Notes under the pieces: model-generated
The model's input: the letters and a program-made list of their open reading frames with translations, nothing else
Told to the model about the DNA's origin: nothing
Databases searched by the model: none
Source of the DNA: JAGWRA01 sp963711505
GTDB lineage: Bacteria; Acidobacteriota; Vicinamibacteria; Vicinamibacterales; CAVVIG01
Length of the DNA stretch: 64,000 nucleotides
Reading direction: 5' to 3'
NCBI GenBank assembly: GCA_963711505.1
Contig: CAVQEJ010000003.1
Coordinates: 2,170,001-2,234,000, forward strand
Part shown: piece by piece, positions 47,113-61,733 of the stretch
Layout of the letters: every line of letters begins with the position of its first letter
Position numbering within the stretch: position 1 is the first letter of the stretch
Made by a program: the position numbers and the translations under genes

Positions 47113-48583
47113 ATGAAAATCGGCTTTCTCTCCCTCGGCTGTCCGAAGAACCTCGTCGACTCGGAGGTCATGCTGGGGCTCGCCCGCGAGGCGGGCCACG
47201 AGCTGACCGCCGATGCCCGCGACGCCGAGGTGATCGTCGTCAATACCTGCGCCTTCATCGACAAGGCCAAGCAGGAATCGGTCGACGCCATCCTCGAGAT
47301 GGCCGACCTGAAGAAGACCGGCGCCTGCCGCCGCCTCGTCGTCACCGGCTGCCTCGCCGAGCGCTACCGCGACACGCTCATGGCCGAGATGCCCGAGATC
47401 GACGCCGTCCTCGGCACCGGCGAGGTCCCGGACATCGTCGGGGCCCTCGAAGGCCGCGCGGGTCAGCCTGCGCCGCTACAGGTTCTATCGGCCGGCTGGT
47501 GCGGCCACCCCCGCAGAGCGCCGGTCCAAGCGGCAACGTCGCATGTCGCAAGATCCGGAGCGGAAGCGACGGCAGCGCGTGGGGGTGGGGCCCCACGCGA
47601 ACTGAAGAATGCCGACAAGTCTCTTCCCACGTATCTCTACGACGCCGACACCCCGCGCACGCTCGCCACGCCGGGGCATTACGCCTACGTGAAGATCGCC
47701 GAGGGCTGCGACTACAAGTGCGCCTTCTGCATCATTCCCACGCTCCGGGGCCACTATCGCAGCCGGACGGCCGCCTCGATCGTCGACGAGGCGCGGCGGC
47801 TGGCCGACCGCGGCGTGCGCGAGCTGCTGCTCGTCTCCCAGGACACGACGTTCTACGGGATCGACCGGCACGAGCGCGGGGCGCTCGCCCGCCTGCTGCG
47901 CGAGCTGAACACGGTCGACGGCCTCGAGTGGATCCGTCTCCTCTACCTCTACCCGACGACCATCGACGACGCGGCGCTCGACGCGATGGCGGAGTGCGAG
48001 AAGGTCTGCCGGTACGTCGATCTCCCGCTGCAGCACGCCTCCGACGAAGTCCTGCGGCGCATGCGCCGGCCGGGGACGCGCCGCACCTACGATCGTCTGC
48101 TCGCCCGCATCCGCGACCGGGTGCCGGGCGTGGCGCTCCGCACCACGTTCATCGTCGGGTTCCCGGGCGAGACCGGGGCCGACGTCGCCGAGCTGCAGGA
48201 TTTCGTCCGGGAGGTCGGGTTCGACCACGTCGGCGTCTTCACCTACTCCCACGAGGAGGGGACGGCCGCCTTCGACCGGTCCGACGACGTGCCGGCGGCC
48301 GAGAAGCGGCGACGGCGGCAAGCCGTCATGGCCGCCCAGCGGCGGATCGTCCGGGCGGCCCAGAAGCGACGGGTCGGCGAGCGGGTCCGGGTGATGGTCG
48401 ACGGCCCGTCGCCCGAGCACGATCTGGCGTTCCGGGGCCGGCTCGAGGGCCAGGCGCCGGACATCGATCCCTGTGTATATTTGACCGATTGGGACCCGGC
48501 GGGGACCGCGCCCGGGACCCTGGTCGAGGCGGAGATCGTGGGGGCGCGGGAGTACCGACCTGGTAGCCCGTCCGTTGGCGTAA
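47113..48583 (+). CDS. rimO: Ribosomal protein S12 methylthiotransferase RimO (frame break at the end)
   Basis: About 490 residues. The N-terminal MTTase domain shows SLGCPKNLVDSEVM, VNTCAFIDKAKQES and VTGCLAERYRDTL, whose cysteines hold one Fe-S cluster. The radical-SAM motif CDYKCAFC holds the other, and a TRAM domain ends the chain. One extra C near 48556 precedes the true ending DLVARPLA. Between VPDIVGALEG and LPTYLYDADTPR are about 55 extra residues, partly R2 repeat in frame. It adds a methylthio group to Asp of S12. Confidence 0.92.
47500..47620 (+). repeat. R2 repeat, copy 3, in frame inside rimO
   Basis: The stem GCGTGGGG (47577-47584) and CCCCACGC (47591-47598) closes the loop GTGGGG (47585-47590) and is followed by GAACTGAAGAATGCCGAC. 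A second, weaker inverted repeat lies upstream (CGTCGCATG... to ...GCGACG). The host reads it as ARGGGAPRELKNAD within a linker that is short in relatives. Confidence 0.75.
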
Positions 48584-48603
48584 CCGAAAGCTTGTGCTAT
48601 AGT
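48575..48603 (+). promoter_or_regulatory. Promoter of the rimP-nusA-infB operon
   Basis: TTGGCG (48575-48580), exactly 17 bases, TATAGT (48598-48603). It lies over the rimO stop codon and precedes the operon leader with its hairpin. Confidence 0.7.
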
Positions 48604-48633
48604 TACAGATTCGGAGCAGAGGTTAGGCAGCGG

Positions 48634-48662
48634 AAGTGGGCCTGTGCCCACTTTTTCTTTTT
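48634..48662 (+). terminator. Rho-independent terminator/attenuator in the rimP leader
   Basis: AAGTGGGC (48634-48641), loop CTGT, GCCCACTT (48646-48653), then TTTCTTTTT. Hairpins of this form (GTGGGC...GCCCAC plus T-run) precede rimP-nusA operons in many bacteria. Placed after the promoter and before rimP, it would act as an attenuator sensitive to NusA. Confidence 0.8.
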
Positions 48663-48710
48663 GAGGCGACGCCAGCCAGGCGTCGTGCCCTGCACCGGCA
48701 CGAAGCAGTG

Positions 48711-49193
48711 ATGTCGAGCGAGGAGACGAGGACCCGGATTCGCGACGCGGCGGCGCGCGTCACCGCCTCCCTCGGGCTGGACATCTTCGACGTGCAGCTG
48801 CAACGCGAGTCGGCGGGACTCGTGGTGCGGATCTTCATCGATCGGCCCGGGCCGGCGGCCACGGCCGAAGAGAGCGTGAGCGTCGAGGACTGCGCGCGGG
48901 TGAGCCACGAGCTCAGTGCGCTGCTCGACGTGGAAGACCTGGTGCCCGGCGCATACCTGCTCGAGGTGTCGTCGCCGGGCCTGGATCGCCCGCTCCGCGA
49001 CGCGTCCGACTTCCGGCGGTTCACGGGCCGGATGGCCAAGCTGGTGGTCACCGAGGCGGTGGCGGGCCAGAAGGCGTTCCGCGGACGGATTACGGCGGTC
49101 GACGGCGGCGACCTGCTGTTGACCGAGGGGTCGCGGGAGCATCGGATTCCGCTCGCGCTGGTATCGCGCGCGCGGCTCGAGGTGGAATTCTGA
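48711..49193 (+). CDS. rimP: Ribosome maturation factor RimP
   Basis: 160 residues. N-terminal alpha/beta domain with DIFDVQLQRESAGLVVRIFI and VSVEDCARVSHELSALLDVE; the conserved YLLEVSSPGLDRPLRDASDF follows, then the SH3-like C-terminal domain (GRMAKLVVTEA, FRGRITAVDGGDLLL). It is needed for 30S subunit maturation. It is the first gene of the conserved rimP-nusA-infB operon, behind an attenuator-like hairpin. Confidence 0.95.
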   Translation: MSSEETRTRIRDAAARVTASLGLDIFDVQLQRESAGLVVRIFIDRPGPAATAEESVSVEDCARVSHELSALLDVEDLVPGAYLLEVSSPGLDRPLRDASDFRRFTGRMAKLVVTEAVAGQKAFRGRITAVDGGDLLLTEGSREHRIPLALVSRARLEVEF

Positions 49194-49226
49194 CGGGACA
49201 GTGGAGGCCACTGCGGAACGCTGACC

Positions 49227-50519
<1,293 letters not shown>

Positions 50520-50568
50520 GGCGCGACGGGCGCCATCATCACGAGAACGAAGTCGGGGGTAGCTACAG

Positions 50569-53305
<2,737 letters not shown>

Positions 53306-53306
<1 letters not shown>

Positions 53307-53587
53307 TGGTCGTCGGGCTCGTCTCGATCGAGCTCCACCTGCCCGCCGCCCGTTCCCTCAAGGACAAGCGGATGGTGCTGCAGAGCCTGAAGGGGCGGCT
53401 CCGGAAGTTCAACGTGGCGATCGCCGAGATCGACCACCACGACCTCTGGCAGCGCGCCGCGCTCGGGATCGTCACCATCGCGACCAGCCGCGCGCACGCC
53501 GATCGCGAGCTGGCCGCCGTGACCGACGAGATCGAGCGGCTCGAACCCGGGCTCATCACCGGCACGCAGGTCGAATTTCTCGCGTAA
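53306..53587 (+). CDS. DUF503 family protein
   Basis: 93 residues. The start ATG overlaps the infB stop (TGATG). Family motifs: VVGLVSIELHLPAARSLKDK, RMVLQSLKGRLRKFNVAIAE and ALGIVTIATSRAHADREL. A small cytosolic protein (YlxP-like) that commonly lies between infB and rbfA and is thought to assist ribosome biogenesis or translation; the precise role is not settled. Confidence 0.92.
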
Positions 53588-53610
53588 TTCCCCATCGAGG
53601 TTCCCAACAC

Positions 53611-54039
53611 ATGTCCCAGGGGGCACGCCCCGATCGCGTCGGCGATCAGCTGCGGGCGGAACTGAGCGAACTGCTGATGCGCGAGGTCCACGACCCCGGC
53701 ATCGGCTTCATCACCCTCACGCGCGTGCAGGTGTCGCCCGACCTCCAGCAGGCCCGCGTGTACTACTCGACCCTCGGTGACGAGACCGCCCGCCGCAACA
53801 CCGCGCGGGCGCTCGGGCGCGTGGCGCCGTTCCTGCGGCGGCGCCTCGGGGCCCGGCTCCGCCTGCGGCGCGTCCCGGAGCTGCACTTCACCTTCGACGA
53901 GTCGATCGGGCACCAGGACCGGATCGAACAGATCATCCGCGAGCTGCACGAGACCGACCAGCCCGATGCGGACTCCGTCGACACGGCCGCCGGTGCGCCC
54001 GACGGCGACGGCCCCGACCCTGACGACAATGACGCCTGA
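53611..54039 (+). CDS. rbfA: Ribosome-binding factor A
   Basis: 142 residues. KH-like fold with RVGDQLRAELSELLMREVHD, GIGFITLTRVQVSPDLQQAR, VYYSTLGDE and RLRRVPELHFTFDESIGHQDR. An acidic Asp-rich tail follows (about 115-142). It helps mature the 5' end of 16S rRNA in the 30S subunit. Its end overlaps the start of nrnA by 11 bases. Confidence 0.95.
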   Translation: MSQGARPDRVGDQLRAELSELLMREVHDPGIGFITLTRVQVSPDLQQARVYYSTLGDETARRNTARALGRVAPFLRRRLGARLRLRRVPELHFTFDESIGHQDRIEQIIRELHETDQPDADSVDTAAGAPDGDGPDPDDNDA

Positions 54040-55048
54040 GACCGACGCCATCCTGTCCCGCATCCGCGACGCCATCCTGGCGCGCGAACGGTTCATCATC
54101 TCCTCGCACGCCCGCCCCGACGGCGATGCCATCGGATCGGAGCTCGCCATGGCCGCCGCGCTGCGCGCCCTCGGCAAGCAGGTGCGCGTCGTCAACGCCG
54201 ACCCGGCGCCGGCCATGCTGCAGCCCTTCCCCGGCGTCCCCGGCATCGAGATCGCCCCGGCCATCCCCGCCGACGCCGACGCCGAGGCGGTCATCGTGAT
54301 GGAGTGCAGCGACCTGGCCCGCACCGGCGTGGCCGGCCTGGACCGCTTCTTCGTCATCAACATCGACCACCATCCGGGCAACACCGGCTACGGCGCCCTG
54401 AACTGGTTCGACGGATCGGCGGCGGCCTGCGGCGAGATGGTCTTCGACCTGATCCGCGCGCTCGGCGTGCCGCTGTCGGCCGAGATCGCCACGCACATCT
54501 ACGTCGCCATCCTCACCGACACCGGATCGTTCCACTTCTCGCACCTCTCGCCGCGGACGTTCGACATCTGCCGCCAGGCGCTGGAGGCGGGCGTCGACCC
54601 GGTGCGCGTGGCCCGGCAGGTGTACGACAGCAACACCATGGGGCGCCTGAAGCTGCTCGGCGCCGTCCTGAGCGACATGCAGATCGCCGCCGGCGGCCGG
54701 CTCGCCGTGCTCTACATGGACCCGGCGATCGCCGCGCGCACCGGCGCCACCAGCGACGATGCCGAAGGGCTGATCAACCAGCCGCTGACCGTTCGCGACA
54801 TCGTGGCCGTCGCCTTCATCAAGCAGGTGCAGGGCGACGAGTACCGCGTGAGCCTCCGCTCGAAGGGCGAGATCGACATCGGGCGCGTCGCCAAGCAGTA
54901 CGGCGGCGGCGGGCACAAGAACGCGGCAGGCTGCACCATCACCCTGCCGATCGCCCGCCTGCGCGAGGAGCTCGTCGACCGCCTGACGGTGGCGATCGAT
55001 GCCGGCGGCCCCGAAGCCGCCGCGGCCGGCCTGCCGGCCGCGCCGTGA
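54029..55048 (+). CDS. nrnA: DHH/DHHA1 phosphoesterase, bifunctional oligoribonuclease/PAP phosphatase (NrnA-like)
   Basis: 339 residues. DHH motifs in order: SSHARPDGDAIGSELAMA, IVMECSDLARTG, FVINIDHHPGNTGYG, TDTGSFHFSHLSPRT, and in DHHA1 the KQYGGGGHKNAAG loop. It degrades very short RNA oligomers and may hydrolyse pAp. The position between rbfA and truB is the common one in this operon. Confidence 0.93.
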   Translation: MTPETDAILSRIRDAILARERFIISSHARPDGDAIGSELAMAAALRALGKQVRVVNADPAPAMLQPFPGVPGIEIAPAIPADADAEAVIVMECSDLARTGVAGLDRFFVINIDHHPGNTGYGALNWFDGSAAACGEMVFDLIRALGVPLSAEIATHIYVAILTDTGSFHFSHLSPRTFDICRQALEAGVDPVRVARQVYDSNTMGRLKLLGAVLSDMQIAAGGRLAVLYMDPAIAARTGATSDDAEGLINQPLTVRDIVAVAFIKQVQGDEYRVSLRSKGEIDIGRVAKQYGGGGHKNAAGCTITLPIARLREELVDRLTVAIDAGGPEAAAAGLPAAP

Positions 55049-55074
55049 CCCCTCCGCGCCCCACGGATCCATCC

Positions 55075-55977
55075 ATGGACGGTCTTCTCGTCATCGACAA
55101 ACCCGCCGGCCCGACCTCGCACGACGTCGTGGCCCGCGTGCGCCGCGCCCTCGGCGAGCGGCGCATCGGCCACACGGGGACGCTCGACCCGGCGGCTACC
55201 GGCGTGCTGCCGCTCGTCATCGGCCGCGCGACGCGGCTCGCGCAGTTCCTCACCTCGGCCGAGAAGGAATACCGCGCCGGCATCCGCCTCGGCTGGGCGA
55301 CCGACAGCTACGACGCCACCGGCCGACCGGTGGAACCGCCGGAGGCCGGCACGCCTCCGCCGGCGGTGACCCGGTCGCAGGTGGAAGCGGCCCTCGAGGC
55401 CTTTCGCGGGACCTACGAACAGCGTCCGCCCCCCTTCTCGGCCAAGAAGATCGGCGGCGTCCGGGCGTACGAGCTGGCCCGGCGCCAGGTCCCGGTCGAG
55501 CCGGCGCCGGTGACGGTCACAGTGCCGGCCCTGGAGCTGACCGCCTTCGACGGCGACCGACTGGAGCTGCGGGTGGTCTGTTCGGCGGGGTTCTACGTCC
55601 GGACGCTGGCGCACGAGCTGGGCCGGCGCCTCGGAACCGGCGGCCACCTGACGGCCCTCAGGCGGACGCGCAGCGGCCACTTCGACGAGACGATGGCCGT
55701 GGGGCTCGAGGAGGTCGAACGGCTGGGACCGGCGGCGGCTGCCCTGCTCAGGCCGATGGAGGGCCTGCTGCCGGACCTGCCGGCGGCCGTCCTGAACGCC
55801 GCGGGGCTCCGGAAGACCGGGCACGGCCAGGATTTGGGGCCGGGCGACCTGCTGCGGCGGCCCGAGGGGGTGCCCGAGGGGCGCTGCCGGCTGCTGGACG
55901 AGGGGGGTCGGCTGGTGGCGCTGGGGGAATTCCGGGCCGGCTCCGGCCTTTTGCATCCCTCGCTGGTTCTGAAGTAA
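55075..55977 (+). CDS. truB: tRNA pseudouridine(55) synthase TruB
   Basis: 300 residues. The catalytic aspartate is in GHTGTLDPAATG. Other family parts are LLVIDKPAGPTSHDVVARVR, FRGTYEQRPPPFSAKKIGG, RAYELARRQV, VCSAGFYVRTLAHELG and GGHLTALRRTRSGHF. It makes pseudouridine 55 in the T-loop of tRNAs. The start lies 26 bases after nrnA. Confidence 0.96.
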   Translation: MDGLLVIDKPAGPTSHDVVARVRRALGERRIGHTGTLDPAATGVLPLVIGRATRLAQFLTSAEKEYRAGIRLGWATDSYDATGRPVEPPEAGTPPPAVTRSQVEAALEAFRGTYEQRPPPFSAKKIGGVRAYELARRQVPVEPAPVTVTVPALELTAFDGDRLELRVVCSAGFYVRTLAHELGRRLGTGGHLTALRRTRSGHFDETMAVGLEEVERLGPAAAALLRPMEGLLPDLPAAVLNAAGLRKTGHGQDLGPGDLLRRPEGVPEGRCRLLDEGGRLVALGEFRAGSGLLHPSLVLK

Positions 55978-56011
55978 GATATTGAGTCTTTTGGACTAAG
56001 TGTTATGGGAC

Positions 56012-56056
56012 AACGGCGGCATGGTGCAGGTAACCCGACCTGCTGACTGGGCCGTT
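56012..56056 (+). promoter_or_regulatory. Structured leader before rpsO, possible S15 autoregulatory site
   Basis: AACGGC (56012-56017) pairs with GCCGTT (56051-56056), enclosing a second hairpin GCAGGT/ACCTGC (56026-56031, 56038-56043). The outer arm ends 3 bases before the rpsO GGAGG, so the fold could gate translation, as S15 leaders do in other bacteria. Confidence 0.5.
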
Positions 56057-56072
56057 CGTGGAGGACAGCGAC

Positions 56073-56342
56073 GTGGGCTTCACGAAAGATCGCAAGACCG
56101 AGATCATCGGCAGCTATCAGACGCACGAGGGGGACACCGGGTCTCCTGAAGTGCAGGTGGCGCTGCTGAGCGAGCGGATCAACTACCTGACCGAGCACTT
56201 CAAGACGCACGCGAAGGATCATCACTCCCGCCGCGGTCTCCTCGTGCTGGTCGGCCAGCGCCGGCGGCTGCTGGACTATTTGAAGCATACGGACGCACAG
56301 CGGTACGCGGAGCTGATCCGCCGGCTGGGCATTCGCAAGTAA
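56073..56342 (+). CDS. rpsO: 30S ribosomal protein S15
   Basis: 89 residues from the GTG at 56073, which has GGAGG at the right distance; an upstream in-frame GTG (56058) would add five residues and overlap that ribosome site. Family motifs: HEGDTGSPEVQVALLSERIN, HFKTHAKDHHSRRGLLVLVG and RRRLLDYLKHTDAQRY. It binds 16S rRNA and helps assemble the 30S platform. Confidence 0.96.
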   Translation: MGFTKDRKTEIIGSYQTHEGDTGSPEVQVALLSERINYLTEHFKTHAKDHHSRRGLLVLVGQRRRLLDYLKHTDAQRYAELIRRLGIRK

Positions 56343-56558
56343 GCCGGCCGGTTCCCGGCGTCCGGCCCGTCATGCCGACGGGCAGGGGGGACGCGGGACA
56401 CCAGGCCGCTTCCCTCACGTGGACACCAACCGCGCAACCCTCCCGGCATCTGGTGCTCGCAGAGGCCCGACGGGTCTCCGCGGGAGTCTGCCGCGGCCTG
56501 AATCCGCACGTCATGTAAAGAGGCGGGGACGCTGATCCCCGGGAACGAGACAAGAGTC
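56343..56558 (+). other. rpsO-pnp intergenic leader
   Basis: 216 bases without a gene. It contains the hairpin GCCCGTC/GACGGGC (near 56367-56385), which may end rpsO or serve as a processing site, as RNase III stem-loops do before pnp in enterobacteria. No promoter is assigned. Confidence 0.4.
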
Positions 56559-58721
<2,163 letters not shown>

Positions 58722-58812
58722 CGTCAGCAGGTTCCGTGACGCGGTCCGGCCCCGGCCGGGCCGCGTGACGTTTGCGGACCGGCGACCCGCCGGTTCGTGG
58801 GCAGGAGATCCG

Positions 58813-59315
58813 ATGCGATTTCCTCACAGCCGCTCCGGCGGCCCTTCCCCGCTCGCCCTCGCCCTGCTCCTGCTGGTTGGACTCAGCGCAACACAGACTT
58901 CGCCGGAGGCCATGCCGAGCGACGGCCAGTAGCGCCGGCGCGAGGCATCGGCGTCAGCTCCCTGCGGGGGTGGGGCCCCGCAGGCACTGAAGAGATGCTG
59001 ACTGCCACCGCCGCGCAGGAGCAGGCCCCCACCGAGCGCCAGTTCACCGTCACGGCCAGGCGGTACACCTTCGATCCGCCGAAGATCGAGGTGAACCAGG
59101 GCGACGTCCTCCGCATCACGCTGACGACGGCCGACATCCCCCACAGCTTCACGATCGACGACTACCGGATCGCGAAGCGCGTGAGCCCCGGCCACCCCAT
59201 CACGTTCGAATTCCGCGCCGACAAGGCCGGCACGTTCCCCTACTACTGCAACCTGACCATCGAGGAGGGGTGCAAGAAGATGAAGGGCGAGCTGGTGGTC
59301 AAGGCGAGGAAGTAG
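58813..59315 (+). CDS. Cupredoxin-domain protein, signal peptide and domain separated by an R2 repeat
   Basis: The ATG at 58813 starts a clear signal peptide (SPLALALLLLVGLSATQ) that meets a stop at 58930. In another frame the cupredoxin domain begins at about 59005 (QFTVTARRYTFDPPKIEVNQ) and contains LRITLTTADIPHSFTIDDYR, FRADKAGTFPYYCNL and EEGCKKMKGELVV, similar to CoxII-like cupredoxins with His and Cys ligands. The stretch between them is the R2 repeat, which also breaks the frame. Either a base error or the insertion itself has uncoupled export signal and domain. A downstream ATG at 58995 could start an unexported form. Confidence 0.72.
58905..59000 (+). repeat. R2 repeat, copy 4 (GTGGGG-loop hairpin)
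   Basis: The stem CTGCGGGG (58962-58969) and CCCCGCAG (58976-58983) closes the loop GTGGGG. It is preceded by GCGCGAGGCATCGGCGTCAG and followed by CACTGAAGAGATGCTGAC. An upstream ATGCC...GGCAT arm pair (58912-58947) matches the second hairpin of copy 2. Confidence 0.78.
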
Positions 59316-59328
59316 TCCGTCGTTCGTA

Positions 59329-59351
59329 GGGGTCGAGCGTCAGCTCGACCC
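59329..59351. terminator. R4 palindrome between convergent genes
   Basis: GGGTCGAGC (59330-59338), loop GTCA, GCTCGACCC (59343-59351), between the stops of the cupredoxin and GIY-YIG genes. The same palindrome occurs at 60025-60046 and, with a paired T-A to C-G change, at 60928-60949, each beside CCCTACGAA. Confidence 0.6.
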
Positions 59352-59368
59352 GCAACGCTGAACGGCCT

Positions 59369-59731
59369 TCAGGCCTTCGGGGCGGGATTGTAGCCGTCCG
59401 GATTGAACGGCGCGAGCTTCTCCAGCCAGAGGGCTTCGAGCTCGCGCAAGTCGTCGGCCGGGTCGTATCCGGGCGTGTCCTTCGGCGTCAGCGTGTCGAC
59501 CACCTCGAATACGAAGCTCTCCGCCCCCACGGTCTTCCAGTCGCGCTGGAGCGGCGCGTTGCGGTGCCCGCCGAAGCGCAGCTCCGCCCGGGTCCGGTTC
59601 AGGAGCGCCGGGATGTCCTTGCTGGCGAGCACCAGCACCTTCCCGTTCGCCGTGTTCCGAACGACCCCGATGCCCGCCGTCCGCGGCGTGTTCTTGTAGT
59701 CCCGAATCAGCTTCTTGCGGTCCAGTGCCAT
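59369..59731 (-). CDS. GIY-YIG nuclease family protein
   Basis: 120 residues. The degenerate signature reads AGIGVVRNTANGKVLVLAS in place of the usual GIY...YIG, followed by LNRTRAELRFGGHRNAPLQR and DDLRELEALWLEKLAP, which match short GIY-YIG proteins of this size. The changed first tyrosine and YIG (VLV) may reduce or abolish nuclease action. It is not linked to a mobile element here. Cytosolic; role unknown. Confidence 0.8.
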   Translation of the reverse strand: MALDRKKLIRDYKNTPRTAGIGVVRNTANGKVLVLASKDIPALLNRTRAELRFGGHRNAPLQRDWKTVGAESFVFEVVDTLTPKDTPGYDPADDLRELEALWLEKLAPFNPDGYNPAPKA

Positions 59732-60121
59732 GCCCGATGCCGTGATCGCCTCGATGGATGTGATGGGAAGAGCCGCCTGGAGCGAGCGGCGAACAGACCT
59801 GACCGCAGTCTAGCTCAGCCGCTGAGCGCGATCAACGCGGGGCGACGGGACCATGTCGAGGAAGGGATCTTCGTAGGAGCCGAGCTTCCGCCGTCGCCCT
59901 GCGATTTCACTCAGGGCGCCCTGCGGCCGTCGAAAAGGTCCTCGAGCTCCAAGTCCTGCTCGGAGATTATGGCTTGTCGCCCAGCCAGAATCCGGCCGGC
60001 TCTCCCTCTACGAGGGATTGGTTCGGGTCGAGCTGAAGCTCGACCCCTACGAAGGCGTACAGTCGCGCGTCGCCATTGCTCTGCTTCGTGCCTTCGTGGT
60101 TCTCTGCCCGTCGGGCGGTCC
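59732..60121. other. Repeat-rich intergenic region
   Basis: 390 bases. It contains an R4 palindrome GGGTCGAGC TGAA GCTCGACCC (60025-60046), a CTTCGTG-CCTTCGTGG unit (60084-60101) and a CAGGGCGCCCTG palindrome near 59910. The GIY-YIG promoter should lie near 59740-59810 on the minus strand but is not clear. No gene is supported. Confidence 0.5.
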
Positions 60122-60692
60122 TCAGGACGCCGGGAATCCCGGGGCGAGCGTCACGCGACGGGCCTGTTCGACATGCCGCCGGCCGTGCGCCACCACGAGC
60201 CGCCAGCCGTCCAGCACGCTGTAGCTGACCACCGGAATGAACGGCGAAGTCATAATCGCGCGCGCCGCCTTCTCTTCATCGAGCGCCCGCACGATCGGCG
60301 CAGCCTGACGCTGCTGCTCGGCGAAGCGCCGGACGATGTCTCCGCCGATGGCACTGGCTGCCGGCTGCCCTATCGCCGTGGTCCTGACCTTCCGCTTCCC
60401 GTCCGGCGACTGCGAGCGGATCAGCATCCGGCCGAACACGCCAGGCAGCACCGGCAGCCGCTGCCAGACAGGTCGCGGCCGTGTGTCGTCCATGGCCTGC
60501 TTCGCGGCGGCGAAGATCAGATCGGTTCGTGATGACCAGATGATCGAAGCACTGCCCGACGCTCCACTGCTTCTCGTCTGGCCGCCAGTTCAGTTGCCGC
60601 TCATCCAGGCCGCCGAACGTCGACTGCGCCTCCCGAGCGACAGCTTCGAGCTCGGTTGCCACGTCGGTCAGCGACAGAGTCGTATAGTCCAT
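60122..60692 (-). CDS. DinB_2 family protein (frame break)
   Basis: About 190 residues from the ATG at 60692. The N-terminal helix (SLTDVATELEAVAREAQSTF) and GLDERQLNWRPDEKQWSVGQ precede the first ligand histidine in CFDHLVITN. After a one-base break near 60528 the frame continues with PLPVLPGVFGRML-like and MTSPFIPVVSYSVLDGWRLV and the second pair in VVAHGRRHVEQARRV. It is a distinct DinB subfamily from the gene at 11331. Probably a metal-dependent transferase; substrate unknown. Confidence 0.8.
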
Positions 60693-60949
60693 CGAAGCTT
60701 CCCCTCGGGTTCTCCACTTCGTGTTTTCGTGCTTTCGTGGTTGGCCGTCGCCGCAACGCCATCCGTTCCCCACGGGCCGCCACACCCTTCGACAGGCTCA
60801 GGGCAGGCGGAACCATTCCTGCCTGGGCGGCCCCTCCGTGCTCAGAACAGATTCGTGTCTTCGTGGCTATTCGTCGTCGTGACACCGTTGGGTCTCCAGG
60901 AGCCGCCACACTCTCGCGTAGCGGCTCGGGCCGAGCTGAAGCTCGGCCC
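60693..60949. repeat. Cluster of TTCGTGTCTTCGTGG-type repeats and palindromes
   Basis: Units CACTTCGTGTTTTCGTGCTTTCGTGG (60715-60740) and ATTCGTGTCTTCGTGG (60851-60866) repeat the motif at 60084. CCTTCGACAGGCTCAGGG (60786-60803) and the R4 palindrome GGGCCGAGC TGAA GCTCGGCCC (60928-60949) complete it. The region lies upstream of DinB and downstream of DUF4386, whose stop codon touches the R4 copy. No gene is seen. Confidence 0.6.
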
Positions 60950-61670
60950 CTACGAAGAAGGAGACCTGCGCGCGCGCCATTTGTCCACGTCCACCCCGTT
61001 GACGATCAGCCACAGGCAGAACGACAGCTCCGCGACGAAGGCCGGGAGCAGGATAGTCATGCTCGCCAGACGCCGGCGCCACGAGCAGCGCGAAGCTGTT
61101 CGCCAGGTAACAGAGGCCCGCAATCCCCATCAGGGCACCCAGCACTCTCGGCAGAAAGCCCGACCAGAACACGAGGTGCCCGACGACGAGGCAGGCGGCG
61201 CCGAAGAAGACGAGGCCAATCGCGAAGCCGTATGCGTCGGCGCGGACGGCCACGTACGCCAGCGCCTGGAGCTGGTGCGGGTCGAACGCCTTCAGATAGC
61301 CGGCGTCGCCCAGCAGGAACAGCGGCAGCACCAGGAACAGTTTACAGGCGACCACGACCGCGGTCTGCACGAGCGTGAGGAGCAGGGCGAGCAGCGCCAG
61401 CGACCGGCTCACGGGCCGCAGCAGCAGATAGAGAATGAGGACGATCGGAACGTCCAGCAGGTGCTCAATGAGAGAAGCTGCAATTCCGAAGCGCCACAAC
61501 TGCGGCGCCGCCATGATGTGACTCGCCGTCGCTGCGGCGTCGCCCGACACGACCATCGTGTTCCGGACGAAGCCGTCGCCGAAGCCGCCAATGATGATGA
61601 TGAGCAGGTAGAGGATGCCGGCGATGCGGGCGTAGAACTGGGGCGAGGCTTCGACGTCGAAATCCGGCAC
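60950..61670 (-). CDS. DUF4386 family membrane protein (frame break)
   Basis: About 240 residues with six or seven membrane helices. SPQFYARIAGILYLLIIIIG is the usual start of this family, followed by GDAAATASHIMAAPQLWRFG, VPIVLILYLLLRPVSRSLAL and VFFGAACLVVGHLVFWSG. A one-base break near 61080 leads to the closing helix (ILLPAFVAELSFCLWLIVNG) and KWRAR. The stop TAG comes from the flank of an R4 repeat, so the last few residues are repeat-derived. Function unknown. Confidence 0.82.
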
Positions 61671-61733
61671 GTCCGCACCTCCGGAACCGGGGCAACCCGA
61701 ACCGACCGGCGCAGCTTACCACGCGAGCGTGCC

